From NCBI RefSeq assembly GCF_000964545.1, contig NZ_BBVD01000015.1:53110-117109 (forward strand): a stretch of DNA of 64,000 bases, given 5' to 3'. Position 1 is the first letter of the stretch; the number at the start of each line of letters is the position of its first letter. The notes beneath the pieces are model-generated. The model saw nothing but the letters and a program-made list of their open reading frames with translations. It made no database searches and had not been told where the DNA came from. The translations under genes were made by a program, and so were the position numbers. The stretch comes from Comamonas thiooxydans. GTDB taxonomy: Bacteria > Pseudomonadota > Gammaproteobacteria > Burkholderiales > Burkholderiaceae_C. This document shows positions 42,440-51,051 of the stretch, one piece after another.

Positions 42440-44137
42440 TCAGGCGGGCAGGGCAGCTTTGAATGCGGCTTGCAGACGATTGGCGTCCAGCGCCATCCAG
42501 CGCGCACAGACATGCTGATCGGGGCGCAGCAGATAGGCGGCGCCGTCGGCCATCACGCCGTAGCGGGCGCGGCAGCGGCCTTCGGTGTCATCAAGTACCA
42601 GATCGGAACCTTCGACAGTGCCTGAAGCGTGGCTGCTGACGGCGATCAGGCGCACGGCAACACCGCGGGCTCTGACCCCGGCCGCGACCGCCTGCAGTTC
42701 GGCGGGAATCGCCTTGCCGCTCGTGAAATACAGCAGATCGAAGCCGCCGCCCAGATGGTCGAGCAAATAGCTGTCCGGCGCAAAGCGCACGTTGAGAGGC
42801 GGCGCGCCATGGCCGGGGCCGGCCTTGAACAGCAGGTTATCGTCACCCATGCTGTTGAGCGGCGAGCTGCCGTACTCATGCGGGCGCGAGGTGCGCCAGT
42901 GATAGAGCGGGCCGACAAAGGGTTGGCTCAGCGACAGAGACAGCACGGCGTCGCGCAGCAGCCTGAAACCTCTGCTTGGCGGCGCCATGAAGCGTGTGCT
43001 CTTGCCGGCCTCTTCCACAATCTCGCGGGCCGCGCCCACTCGTTCGCTGCTATAGCTTTGCAGCAGCGCTGCGCTGGCCGCGCCCTTGGCGACGAGTGCC
43101 AGACGCCAGCCCAGGCCCTGAGCATCCTGAAAACCGGTGTTGGCGCCGCGCACGCCGAAGATGGGCAGCATATGGGCTGCATCGCCCGCAAAGATCACAT
43201 GGCCATGCACATAGTCGGGCAGGGTCAGCGCGCGGGCCGAGTACACGGAGCTCCAGTCCATCTCCCAGGGCGTGCCGCCAAAGCCGATCATCTCCAGCTG
43301 CGCATCGATGCGCGCCTTCAGCGACTCGGGCCTGAGCGCATCCTCGGGATCTTCCCCGGCAGGCAGTTGGTAGTCCACACGCCAGATGCCGTGTGGCTCG
43401 CGGTGCATGAGGATGGTGTTGCCCGGGTTCCATGTGGGATCGAAGAATGCGAGACGTTCGGTGGGCAAAGGCAAGTCGATGCGGATATCGGCAATCACGA
43501 AGCGGCCCTCGTAGGAAGCGCCCTCCATCAATAGATTCATGGCCGTGCGAATCCCCGAACGCGCGCCATCGCAGGCCACCAGCCAGTCGGCCCGCAGCTC
43601 GTAGCTGCCTTCCGGGGTATCCACCTCCACCAAAGCCTGCTCGCCCTTTTGCTCGACCTTGTTCACGCGGTTGCCCCAACGCAGCTCGATCAGCGGGTTG
43701 GCCTGCACTGCATCGACCAGATATTCCTCCAGGTACTGCTGCTGCAGATTGATCATGGGAAAGAAGCGGTCGTCGTCGGCCCGCGCGTTTTCCATGCGAA
43801 ACACGCGCTGGCCGCGGTAGATGCTGTTGCCGTAGCACCAGGGCAGTCCGGTCTCCGTCACGCGCTGGGCCACGCCCACCTGCTGCAGGATTTCCATGGA
43901 ACGCCGCGTGAACACAATGGCACGGCTGCCTTCGGACACCTGCAATTCGGATTCGAGCACCACGCAACGCTGGCCGTGACGGGCAATCTCCAGCGCCGTG
44001 GTCAGGCCCACGGGGCCGGTGCCGACGATGACGATGGGGTGGCTTTGCTCGCCCGGATTCCGGGAGGCAAGCCAGGGCTGATGAACCTGGTACTGGTAGT
44101 AGATGGAGCGGCGTGGCTCGGCAAATGGCTGGTGCAT
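42440..44137 (-). CDS. Class A flavoprotein aromatic monooxygenase
   Basis: FAD/NAD(P)H-dependent hydroxylase of the PHBH/MhpA/PheA group. 565 residues from ATG 44137 with AGGAGACAAGAAC before it. Seen: FAD dinucleotide motif VIVGTGPVGLTTALEIARHG near residue 36-55, the DG motif ACDGARSGIRTAMNL near 200, the GD motif FAGDAAHMLPIFGVRGANTG near 315, and a thioredoxin-like C-terminal domain (PDSYLLDHLGGGFDLLYFT onward). Substrate unknown; a phenolic acid is likely. It is followed by a DUF2783 gene, and a LuxR-type regulator gene lies upstream in the same direction. Confidence 0.88.
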   Translation of the reverse strand: MHQPFAEPRRSIYYQYQVHQPWLASRNPGEQSHPIVIVGTGPVGLTTALEIARHGQRCVVLESELQVSEGSRAIVFTRRSMEILQQVGVAQRVTETGLPWCYGNSIYRGQRVFRMENARADDDRFFPMINLQQQYLEEYLVDAVQANPLIELRWGNRVNKVEQKGEQALVEVDTPEGSYELRADWLVACDGARSGIRTAMNLLMEGASYEGRFVIADIRIDLPLPTERLAFFDPTWNPGNTILMHREPHGIWRVDYQLPAGEDPEDALRPESLKARIDAQLEMIGFGGTPWEMDWSSVYSARALTLPDYVHGHVIFAGDAAHMLPIFGVRGANTGFQDAQGLGWRLALVAKGAASAALLQSYSSERVGAAREIVEEAGKSTRFMAPPSRGFRLLRDAVLSLSLSQPFVGPLYHWRTSRPHEYGSSPLNSMGDDNLLFKAGPGHGAPPLNVRFAPDSYLLDHLGGGFDLLYFTSGKAIPAELQAVAAGVRARGVAVRLIAVSSHASGTVEGSDLVLDDTEGRCRARYGVMADGAAYLLRPDQHVCARWMALDANRLQAAFKAALPA

Positions 44138-44283
44138 GTTCTTGTCTCCTGGGGGCGCTGTCGTGGTCAAACCGGTGCGCTTTCATCCCCTTTCGGTCTG
44201 GCTTGAGATGCAGTGTAGAAAAGCAGCTCAAGGCCGATGTCACCAGATGGAGACAATGCCGACCAGCAACCGATATTCAAGTC

Positions 44284-44332
44284 GAATCAGCCTCCAGCCT
44301 TTACAGATCAACCCCAAGCAGCTATCAAAGTT
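44284..44332. repeat. Dispersed repeat, copy 4
   Basis: GAATCAGCCTCCAGCCTTTA, then CCAAGCAGCTATCAAA. Same order of blocks as copies 1-3. It overlaps the end of the LuxR-type gene and contributes its stop codon, as copy 1 does for meaB. The remainder of the 44138-44324 gap is otherwise featureless. Confidence 0.55.
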
Positions 44333-45209
44333 GACCATCGACAGCTTCAGCGGGCTCCATCAGCAGCGCAAACAGCTCGCGCTGCCCCTGCACGCCCAGC
44401 TTGGCGCAGACGCGTTTGACATAGGTGCGCGCGCTGCTGACGGTAATGCCCAGGCGCTGCGCCAGCGCATCGGCATCCAGGCCCTGGGCCAGTGCCCGCA
44501 CCACGTCGAGGTCGCGCGGCGTCAGTTGCTCGAAGCGCCGCGCCAGACGCGCCAGCACCAGCCCGACCAGGTCGTCCTGCAGCGTCTGCCCCGCGTAATG
44601 CAGACGCATGGCCTGCATGACCAGGGGCGCAAAGGCCTCGATCCGGGCAATGGCTGCGGCGTCGAAGCAGCCATGCTCCTCGCCCCGGTAGAGGTTCACA
44701 GAAAGCCAGCGCGCGTTTTCCTGCAGCATCAGCAGCGACAGCCGCTCGGCAATGCGCGGCAGTTCATAGCAGACATGGCGGTACTCGGGGTGCTGTACAT
44801 CGTGCGGCCCCTGGCGATGCAGCCAGACGCGCGGCCTGGCATGCGGGTCCCTGGCAAGGCGCGCCAGCTCGGCCTGCATCACGCGCTGCGAACCATCGAG
44901 CGGATAGAAGCGCTCGCTGTAATCCTGGGAGATCATGGGCAGCGCCCCCGTGCGCGCCCTGTCGCCCATGCCCACCACGCGCGGCCTGGCCATGCCCTGG
45001 AAGGAGAATATCGTGCACTGCGCCAGCGGCACATGGCGCCCCAGCAGCTGCAGGATCTGCTCGGCCACGGCATCGCTGCTGCTGCGCCCCACTCTTTCCA
45101 TCATGGCCGTCACATCGGCCAGGGCCACGGGCAGTTGCGCTGCCTGCGCGGCAGCCGGCAGCAGCATCCAGTGCGAAGAATCGGGAAACGGCGCAGAGCT
45201 AGCAGTCAT
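44325..45209 (-). CDS. LuxR-family transcriptional regulator
   Basis: 294 residues. The C-terminal HTH is LuxR/GerE type: LTPRDLDVVRALAQGLDADA, then LAQRLGITVSSARTYVKRVCAKLGVQGQRELFALL (about 230-285). The N-terminal ~200 residues form an unrecognised sensor region without an autoinducer-domain signature (DYSERFYPLDGSQRVMQAEL, LLMLQENARWLSVNLYRG). Position just upstream of the monooxygenase suggests it activates that unit in response to an aromatic substrate; this is inference. Its stop lies within a dispersed repeat. Confidence 0.85.
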   Translation of the reverse strand: MTASSAPFPDSSHWMLLPAAAQAAQLPVALADVTAMMERVGRSSSDAVAEQILQLLGRHVPLAQCTIFSFQGMARPRVVGMGDRARTGALPMISQDYSERFYPLDGSQRVMQAELARLARDPHARPRVWLHRQGPHDVQHPEYRHVCYELPRIAERLSLLMLQENARWLSVNLYRGEEHGCFDAAAIARIEAFAPLVMQAMRLHYAGQTLQDDLVGLVLARLARRFEQLTPRDLDVVRALAQGLDADALAQRLGITVSSARTYVKRVCAKLGVQGQRELFALLMEPAEAVDGQL

Positions 45210-45248
45210 GGCTGCGATTCTCGCCGCTGTATCGTGGCCACGGACAGG

Positions 45249-45281
45249 AAAAACCGGCTCTCCCTTTCAGGAGCGGCCGGT
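45249..45281 (-). terminator. Hairpin after the 55-residue ORF
   Basis: Arms ACCGGCCGCTCC and GGGAGAGCCGGT (imperfect) with TTTTT on the minus strand. It lies between the 55-residue ORF and the LuxR gene. Confidence 0.6.
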
Positions 45282-45310
45282 CTGGTTTGAGACAGAAAAT
45301 GCGCCCGGGC

Positions 45311-45478
45311 CTACCATTCGCCCACATTGCGTATGCGCTGCAGCAACTCCCATTCATCTTCGGGTGCCGCAGCCTGCAGAGCCTGGGGCTCTGCCAGCTC
45401 CTGCGCCAGCGGAGGCGGCGTGAAATGCTCGCGGCCAAAAGTATGTTCGCTCAGGGACTGTGGATGCGGATTGTTCAT
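45311..45478 (-). CDS. Small hypothetical protein, 55 residues
   Basis: Below usual length cut-offs. ATG 45478 is preceded by AAAGGAGGCCGTC, a near-perfect Shine-Dalgarno. The peptide begins MNNPHPQSLSEHTFGREHFT, has PPPLAQELAEPQALQAAAPE and ends DEWELLQRIRNVGEW. No signal peptide or membrane segment. It is followed by a terminator-like hairpin and so may be an independent unit. The family is not recognised. The ribosome site and terminator make it a likely real gene. Confidence 0.62.
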   Translation of the reverse strand: MNNPHPQSLSEHTFGREHFTPPPLAQELAEPQALQAAAPEDEWELLQRIRNVGEW

Positions 45479-45665
45479 GACGGCCTCCTTTGCTCAAAGC
45501 TTAAGGCTCGAGGCTTGCCGAAATTGTAGGAATTGACTTAAGGACACTGTCGAGCAACCCCCACAAGCCGCGTCGTCATGTCATGGATAGGTCACAACTG
45601 CCGCTACCCGGCCCATGTACCGCAACGCTGCTCGGCCCCGACTTTGCGGTTATGCTGCCGCCGCT

Positions 45666-46262
45666 ATGCCTCAGACTCTTCGTGCTCCCGTCTCCAGTGA
45701 ACTGATCATCAAGAAAAGCCGCTTCATCGGCTGCGTTCAGCCGATGACGGACCGCTCCAGCGCGCAGGCCGTGGTGGATGCACTCTGGGCCGAGCACCCG
45801 GGCGCCGCCCATGTCTGCTGGGCCTTGCTGGCGGGCGGACAATCGGCGGCGGTGGATGATGGCGAGCCCAGCGGCACGGCCGGTCGCCCCATGCTGGATG
45901 TGCTGCGCCACCAGGATCTGGAAGGTGTGCTGGCCACCGTGGTGCGCTATTTTGGAGGCGTCAAGCTCGGTGCCGGCGGACTGGTGCGCGCCTATACCGA
46001 TGCCGTGGCCCAAGCCTTGCTGCAGGCCGAAAAAGTCGCCATTCAGCGCATGCAGATCCTGCAATGCACGGCCCCCTATCCGCTGGAGGGCCTGGTGCGG
46101 CGCATGGCCGATGCAGCGGGTGCCGAACTGCTGGAGGTCGATCACGGCAGTCTGGTGAGCTTCAAGCTGCAGATGCCTGAACCCGACGCCGCCGAATTTG
46201 TCAGCGCACTCAATGAAAACGGTCAGGGCCGCATTGGCTGGCTCAAGCCGGACGAGCTGTAG
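45666..46262 (+). CDS. yigZ: YigZ/IMPACT family protein
   Basis: 198 residues from ATG 45666. Seen: the UPF0029/IMPACT N-terminal domain (ELIIKKSRFIGCV, HVCWALLAG, AAVDDGEPSGTAGRPMLDVL, VVRYFGGVKLGAGGLVRAYTDAV) and a C-terminal DUF1949-type ferredoxin-fold domain (TAPYPLEGLVRRMADAAGAE). Members bind nucleic acid or ribosomes or act on translation regulation; the role in bacteria is not settled. It is a single gene with a terminator directly after the stop. Confidence 0.9.
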   Translation: MPQTLRAPVSSELIIKKSRFIGCVQPMTDRSSAQAVVDALWAEHPGAAHVCWALLAGGQSAAVDDGEPSGTAGRPMLDVLRHQDLEGVLATVVRYFGGVKLGAGGLVRAYTDAVAQALLQAEKVAIQRMQILQCTAPYPLEGLVRRMADAAGAELLEVDHGSLVSFKLQMPEPDAAEFVSALNENGQGRIGWLKPDEL

Positions 46263-46271
46263 ATCGCAAAG

Positions 46272-46296
46272 AAAAACCCGCCTTTGGCGGGTTTTT
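46272..46296. terminator. Bidirectional terminator after yigZ
   Basis: AAAAACCCGCC, loop TTT, GGCGGGTTTTT. It serves yigZ rightward and the small lipoprotein gene leftward. Confidence 0.93.
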
Positions 46297-46308
46297 GAGC
46301 GGGCAATT

Positions 46309-46458
46309 TCAGCAATTGCCTTTCTTGGCCTGGCCCGGTGGGCAGCCGTGGGGGTGAGGCTTTTTGTAGCCATCGTCGTAGTATCCGCCACGGCTGTCAT
46401 AGACAGCACAGCCGCTCAGCACAAACATGGCTGCGGCCAAAGCAAACATCGTTTTCAT
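46309..46458 (-). CDS. Small lipoprotein, 49 residues
   Basis: Too short for usual gene calling. ATG 46458 has AAAGGTCACCCC before it. The product is MKTMFALAAAMFVLSGCAVY, then DSRGGYYDDGYKKPHPHG and CPPGQAKKGNC. A lipobox LSGC places the acylated Cys at residue 17. The mature part is Tyr/Gly/His-rich with a C-terminal CPPGQAKKGNC, a motif I associate with short proteobacterial envelope lipoproteins of unknown role. It ends at the bidirectional terminator shared with yigZ. Confidence 0.7.
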   Translation of the reverse strand: MKTMFALAAAMFVLSGCAVYDSRGGYYDDGYKKPHPHGCPPGQAKKGNC

Positions 46459-46539
46459 GGGGTGACCTTTTCAGATTTTTGAGGGTGTCAGTCTATAGGC
46501 GACCCCGCCCGCATTCTGTCAACAATCCTGTAGCGGCTT

Positions 46540-47031
46540 TCAATTGGCAGGCTGCTGCTGCTCGACCGCCACCTGCAGATGCAGCAAGGTGAAATACAGG
46601 GTTACATCGCCCTGCTGGTCGATAAAGGTACCTACGGCGCGCTGCAGGCGAGCGGCAATGCACATGCACTCCATGGCCTCGGGACGGCCGCCGGGAATCC
46701 GGGCCGTGGTCAGCAATGCCAGCTGGTTCTGTCGGCCGAACTCATGCACGACTTCCAGCGCTTCGCCATGCTGCTTGGGAATGGCTTCGTTGGCCCAGCT
46801 CCAAACAAAGCTGCCGTCCTGCTCGCTGCTGGTGCCCACAAGGCAGACCGTAGCGATCACTTCATGTAGCGGAGCTTCCAGCGCCAGCAGGGCGCGATCC
46901 AGATCCCAGCGGTAGCTGGGGCTGCCCTGCAAGCCAAATTCCAGCGGCCATTCTGCATTGCGGGCCTGCATCATTTCAACGGCCTCACGGCTCCAGGCGG
47001 CCCAGTCGGTGGTTTGTGCGTCGTTGCTCAT
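46540..47031 (-). CDS. DUF6882-like protein, unknown function
   Basis: 163 residues from ATG 47031; the open frame extends seven codons further upstream without a better site. Seen: an alpha/beta protein with Trp-rich segments (DWAAWSREAVEMMQARNAEW, SFVWSWANEAIPKQHGEALE). The pattern FVWSWAN...P recalls the DUF6882 family, but this is a recalled resemblance. No signal peptide or catalytic motif. It is divergent from the secreted hydrolase at 47194, sharing a 160-bp control region. Confidence 0.65.
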   Translation of the reverse strand: MSNDAQTTDWAAWSREAVEMMQARNAEWPLEFGLQGSPSYRWDLDRALLALEAPLHEVIATVCLVGTSSEQDGSFVWSWANEAIPKQHGEALEVVHEFGRQNQLALLTTARIPGGRPEAMECMCIAARLQRAVGTFIDQQGDVTLYFTLLHLQVAVEQQQPAN

Positions 47032-47193
47032 CGCGTATCCATTGCTTTTCAACAGACCGCATTGTCAGCCAATAAGCAGGCTGCCACTGTGTTTACACCC
47101 ACTCCATTCGGACGATTCAGCCGGCGAGAGTCTCGCTGCAAACTGGTCTCAGGCACTCCATCGGAGGTCGCCGCACAACAAATGGAGACTACC

Positions 47194-48438
47194 ATGCCCC
47201 TCGTACCCACAGGACTGCGACGCGCAGCAGCCATGGCCACCCTGAGCACGCTGACTCTGTCCAGCTGGCCGACTGGCTTCGCGCAGACCCAGCCTTCTTC
47301 CAACATGACGACAGGCTCTGCGGGACAAATGCTGGCCATCGAGCCGCTAGCCCCGGCCTTCAGTCTGGCGGATGCCGACAAGGCCTATGCCATCTGGTAC
47401 TCATCAACCGACGGAACGGCGGCAGGCAACGACCAGGCGGCTCAGCTCACCACCTCGGGAGTCATCTTTCTGCCCAAGGGGCTGCCGCCTGCCGGTGGCT
47501 GGCCGGTAATAGCCTGGGCGCACGGCACCGTAGGCATCGGCGACAGCTGCGCCCCCTCCCGCAACCCACGCTCGGAGCGCGATGCGCAATATCTCAACAA
47601 CTGGCTCAAGGAGGGCTATGCCATTGTCGCAACCGACTACCAGGGCCTGGGAACGCCCGGCCCTCATGCCTATCTGCACAGCCGCGCTGCGGCCTATGCC
47701 ACGCTGGACTCGGTGCGCGCGACGCTCAACACCAAAGAGCTTCCACTCGGCAACAAGATAGTCATCGTGGGCCAGTCCCAGGGGGCGGCTGCCGCATTTG
47801 CGACTGCTGGCTTTGCCCCAGACTACGCCCCGGAGCTGAAGATTCTGGGCACGATCGCCACCGGCACACCCCACTCCGGCAGACCCAGCAAGGACGGCAA
47901 GATCGCCTACCGCTCAAGCCCTGCCGAGCAGGAGAGAACGGACCCGTCCATTGCCTACATTCTTTACATCGCGGCGGTAGCCAACCAGTCCAAGCCCCGC
48001 TTGCCAGCCGAACAGGTGCTGAGCGAAAAAGGCCTTGGTGCCATGAAAGCTGCCGAAACCACCTGTGTGCAGCAGATGTTCGAGGTGGTGAAAAAAGAGC
48101 AGTTAAGCTGGAGCAACACCTTCAAGTCGGACTTCATGAGCTATTACGCCCAACCTTTCAGCAAAGGCCAGTTTCCCACGCTGAAGATCGCCACGCCCGT
48201 GTTCTTTGGCATAGGCGGTGCGGACAGGGATGCACCGACCAAATTTCAGCAGGACCTGGCCGAGCAAAGCTGTGAGGCCGGCACAGTGGTTGAAGCCCAC
48301 ACCTACCCGGGCATGGACCATTCGCAGACCGTCAACAGCTCCTTCCCCAACTCGCGTCTGTTTGCACGCAAGCTGTTCAATGGGGAGAAGATTGCTGGCA
48401 ACTGTGCTGCAAAACAAGAGACGCTCAGCCTGCGCTGA
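47194..48438 (+). CDS. Secreted lipase-like alpha/beta hydrolase
   Basis: 414 residues from ATG 47194 (GGAG upstream). Twin-Arg-like N-terminus LRRAAAMATLSTLTLSSWPT ending GFAQ, so exported. Seen: oxyanion region PVIAWAHGTVGIGDSCAPS, nucleophile elbow VGQSQGAAAAFATAGF near residue 190, candidate Asp in GGADRDAPTKFQ and candidate His in PGMDHSQTVN. The overall layout resembles the secretory lipase (LIP, PF03583) family. Several Cys (CAPS, TTCVQQ, QSCEAG, GNCAAK) could form disulfides. Substrate is unknown; esters or lipids are likely. Confidence 0.85.
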   Translation: MPLVPTGLRRAAAMATLSTLTLSSWPTGFAQTQPSSNMTTGSAGQMLAIEPLAPAFSLADADKAYAIWYSSTDGTAAGNDQAAQLTTSGVIFLPKGLPPAGGWPVIAWAHGTVGIGDSCAPSRNPRSERDAQYLNNWLKEGYAIVATDYQGLGTPGPHAYLHSRAAAYATLDSVRATLNTKELPLGNKIVIVGQSQGAAAAFATAGFAPDYAPELKILGTIATGTPHSGRPSKDGKIAYRSSPAEQERTDPSIAYILYIAAVANQSKPRLPAEQVLSEKGLGAMKAAETTCVQQMFEVVKKEQLSWSNTFKSDFMSYYAQPFSKGQFPTLKIATPVFFGIGGADRDAPTKFQQDLAEQSCEAGTVVEAHTYPGMDHSQTVNSSFPNSRLFARKLFNGEKIAGNCAAKQETLSLR

Positions 48439-48462
48439 ACCGCGTGGGGTATCCGTCTGCGT

Positions 48463-49422
48463 TCAGCCTTGCATCTGCTGCTGAATCCAGTCGACCAGAA
48501 GCTGCTGCACCGAACCCGCCCCCCAACTCTGTACGGCCAGCAGACAGTATTGCGAGCCATCGGGTACAAAGCCCAGCGGCGCCACCAGCCGGCCGGCGGC
48601 GATATCGTCCTGCACCAGCAGTTGCGGGCCCATGGCTACACCCAGGCCCGCTGCTGCCGCCTGCAAGCTCAGGTAGAAATGCTCAAGCACCAGATCACCG
48701 CCTGCTTGCGCCTGCCGGATCCGGGTGGGAGGCTGATCTGGCCGGGTTTTCCACCAATCCGCCCAGGCCTTGGGACGTGTCTTGCTGTGCAAGCGCGTTG
48801 CATCGCCACGAAGCGCAAGGCCGCCATCGGACTGCAACGCAAAGAATTGCGCCAGACGATCCGGATGGCAGACCGGCCCCATGCACTCTGCGCACAAGGG
48901 CTGCATTTGGACATTGTGCCCCCAGTCAAAGTCGTTGCGCCGAATGGCCAGGTCAATGCCGCGCCCCCATTCCACGGTGCCACCGCCCGCAACCAGATGC
49001 ACGGTATGCTGCGGGTGGCGCGCCTGGAAGTCGCCCCAGCGCGGAATCAGCCAGCGCATCAGCAACGTGGGCTCGCAGGACAGCAGCAGCGGCCTGCCTG
49101 CCACCTGCTGCCGCACCGCCTCGGCCGCACGTGCCATCTGGCCCAGACCGGCATGCACCCCGTCGAACAACAGCCTCCCCGCAGCATTGAGAAAGACACG
49201 GCGATTGCGGCGCTCAAACAGCTGCGCCCCCAACTCTTCCTCCACCGAGCGCACCGCGCGGCTGATAGCTCCATGGGTCAGGTGCAGCTCATCGGCAGCG
49301 CGGCTGAAGCTCTCCAGCCGCGCTGCCGCTTCAAAACAGCGCAAAGCGACCAACGAGGGCATTCGCTGTGGGCCGCCAGCAGAAATATGTGAGTTTGAAT
49401 CACTTTTTTCTTGAGAAATCAT
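48463..49422 (-). CDS. LysR-family regulator (GcvA-like)
   Basis: 319 residues: N-terminal winged helix (MPSLVALRCFEAAARLESFS, RAADELHLTHGAISRAVRSVEEELGAQLFER) and a periplasmic-binding-like effector domain (LLLSCEPTLLMRWLIPRWGD, GGTVEWGRGIDLAIRRND). Fits the GcvA/AmpR branch. It is divergent from a LysE-type exporter 115 bp away, the common arrangement in which a LysR regulator controls an amino-acid exporter. A stretch TTATTCAAAAAACTTTG just upstream could be its operator. Confidence 0.9.
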   Translation of the reverse strand: MISQEKSDSNSHISAGGPQRMPSLVALRCFEAAARLESFSRAADELHLTHGAISRAVRSVEEELGAQLFERRNRRVFLNAAGRLLFDGVHAGLGQMARAAEAVRQQVAGRPLLLSCEPTLLMRWLIPRWGDFQARHPQHTVHLVAGGGTVEWGRGIDLAIRRNDFDWGHNVQMQPLCAECMGPVCHPDRLAQFFALQSDGGLALRGDATRLHSKTRPKAWADWWKTRPDQPPTRIRQAQAGGDLVLEHFYLSLQAAAAGLGVAMGPQLLVQDDIAAGRLVAPLGFVPDGSQYCLLAVQSWGAGSVQQLLVDWIQQQMQG

Positions 49423-49537
49423 CGTTATTCAAAAAACTTTGACCGCCCTAGAGTTCACAGCTACAGGGCACTGCCTGCCATTCTCGTGCAGCAGAACCAT
49501 CTCACAAACAGATATTTGAACTCAAGCAATACACAGT

Positions 49538-50221
49538 ATGAACGCCTGGCCCACCGTGATTCTCGTTACCTCTCTCGCCGTCATCAGCCCCGGCGCCGAC
49601 TTCGCCATGGTCACCCGCACCAGCCTGATGGAATCGCGCCGTGCGGGTCTCTGGGTGGCGCTGGGCATTGGCTGTGGCGTTCTGATCCATGTGGCCTACA
49701 CCCTGCTGGGACTGGGCATGGTCCTGCAACGCCTGCCCTGGCTTTTCAATCTGCTCAAATATGCAGGCGCGGCCTATCTGGTATGGCTCGGAATTTGTCT
49801 CTGGCGCGGCGCCAGCCGTTCAAATGACGATCGGCCAGATTCCCGATCCAGCGCCGAACCAGGCCAGCGCAATGCACGCAAAGGCCATGTGCCAGGCCGC
49901 TCGCTTTTTGTCCTGGGCTTTCTGACCAATGCACTCAATCCCAAGACAGCGCTCTTCATCCTCAGCCTGTTCATGCAAATCGTCGGTCCTGCCGTGCCCA
50001 TGCCCACCCAGTTGGCCTATGGCCTTTTCGTCGCCATGGCCCACGTGCTGTGGTTTGCGCTGGTAGCCTGTTTCTTCTCGGCCCCGGTGCTCCAGCCCAA
50101 GGTTCAAGCCATACGTCCCTGGGTAGATCGCAGTCTGGGCTGCGTGCTGCTTGTCCTGGGCCTGCTGCTGATCGCCACCGGCACACCGGCCACGTCGAAT
50201 CTGATGGATGCCAGCATCTGA
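49538..50221 (+). CDS. LysE/RhtB-family exporter
   Basis: 227 residues, six predicted membrane helices. Seen: VILVTSLAVISPGADFAMVTRTSLM (family signature SPGxxxxxV), ALGIGCGVLIHVAYTLLGLG, YLVWLGICLWRGA, GFLTNALNPKTALFILSLF and a C-terminal pair of helices. A charged loop about residues 93-120 (RSNDDRPDSRSSAEPGQRNA) is longer than average. Exports an amino acid or homoserine-like compound; the substrate is not deducible. Divergently paired with a LysR regulator. Confidence 0.9.
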   Translation: MNAWPTVILVTSLAVISPGADFAMVTRTSLMESRRAGLWVALGIGCGVLIHVAYTLLGLGMVLQRLPWLFNLLKYAGAAYLVWLGICLWRGASRSNDDRPDSRSSAEPGQRNARKGHVPGRSLFVLGFLTNALNPKTALFILSLFMQIVGPAVPMPTQLAYGLFVAMAHVLWFALVACFFSAPVLQPKVQAIRPWVDRSLGCVLLVLGLLLIATGTPATSNLMDASI

Positions 50222-50353
50222 CAGGAAAAGCCTGACAGGCCCAATGCCGCAATAGCAGCATCTGCAACGCAAACGACAGCTTTGGAGCGCCCACCCGTGC
50301 CATGCTTGTCATGGTTGGCACATATCAGCAAAACTCCAAAGGAGACAGGCACC

Positions 50354-50935
50354 ATGAAAAGCCGCTACCCCTTTCCCGATCTGAACAGCCTGCCTGAAGA
50401 CATCAGGCAGCGCATCGCCGAGGTACAGCAAAAGTCGGGCTTTATTCCCAATGTTTTTCTGGCCTTTGCTCGCCGGCCGGCCGAGTGGCGCGCCTTCTTT
50501 GCCTACCACGATGCGCTGATGCTCAAGGAGGACGGCAGTCTCAGCAAGGGCGAGCGCGAAATGATCGTCACCGCCACCAGCGCTGCCAATCAGTGCCTGT
50601 ATTGCGTGGTGGCTCATGGCGCCATCTTGCGCATCTATGAGAAAAAGCCGCTGATTGCCGACCAGGTGGCGGTCAATTACCGCAAGGCCGACATCAGCCC
50701 GCGCGAGCGTGCCATGCTGGACTTTGCCATGAAGGTCTGTCTGCACAGCGCCGAAATTGACGATGCCGACTACGAAGCCTTGTACCCTCACGGTTTTGAC
50801 GACGAGGATATCTGGGACATTGCGGCCATTACCGCCTTCTTCGGACTGTCCAACCGAATGGCCAGCTTCGCGGGCATGCAGCCCAATCCCGAGTTCTATC
50901 TGATGGGCCGGGTGCCGCGCGAGAAAAAAGCCTGA
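50354..50935 (+). CDS. AhpD-like peroxidase-related protein
   Basis: 193 residues from ATG 50354 (GGAGACAGGCACC upstream). Seen: SGFIPNVFLAFARRPAEWRAFFAYHDALM, the CxxC-x3-H redox motif NQCLYCVVAHGAILR near residue 82, SPRERAMLDFAMKV and DDEDIWDIAAITAFFGLSNRM. This is the carboxymuconolactone decarboxylase/AhpD fold of the 'uncharacterised peroxidase-related' group. It may reduce hydroperoxides with a thiol partner. It precedes the YceI/SRPBCC cassette by 116 bp in the same direction. Confidence 0.86.
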   Translation: MKSRYPFPDLNSLPEDIRQRIAEVQQKSGFIPNVFLAFARRPAEWRAFFAYHDALMLKEDGSLSKGEREMIVTATSAANQCLYCVVAHGAILRIYEKKPLIADQVAVNYRKADISPRERAMLDFAMKVCLHSAEIDDADYEALYPHGFDDEDIWDIAAITAFFGLSNRMASFAGMQPNPEFYLMGRVPREKKA

Positions 50936-51051
50936 AGCAACAAGCAGTAACTCGCTGCCTGCAATCGATGCAGCTTGCACGGGAATGACGCATCATCACT
51001 CTCAGAACAGCGGCCAACCCGGCAAAACGCTGTTTGCCGGAGGTCATCCAG

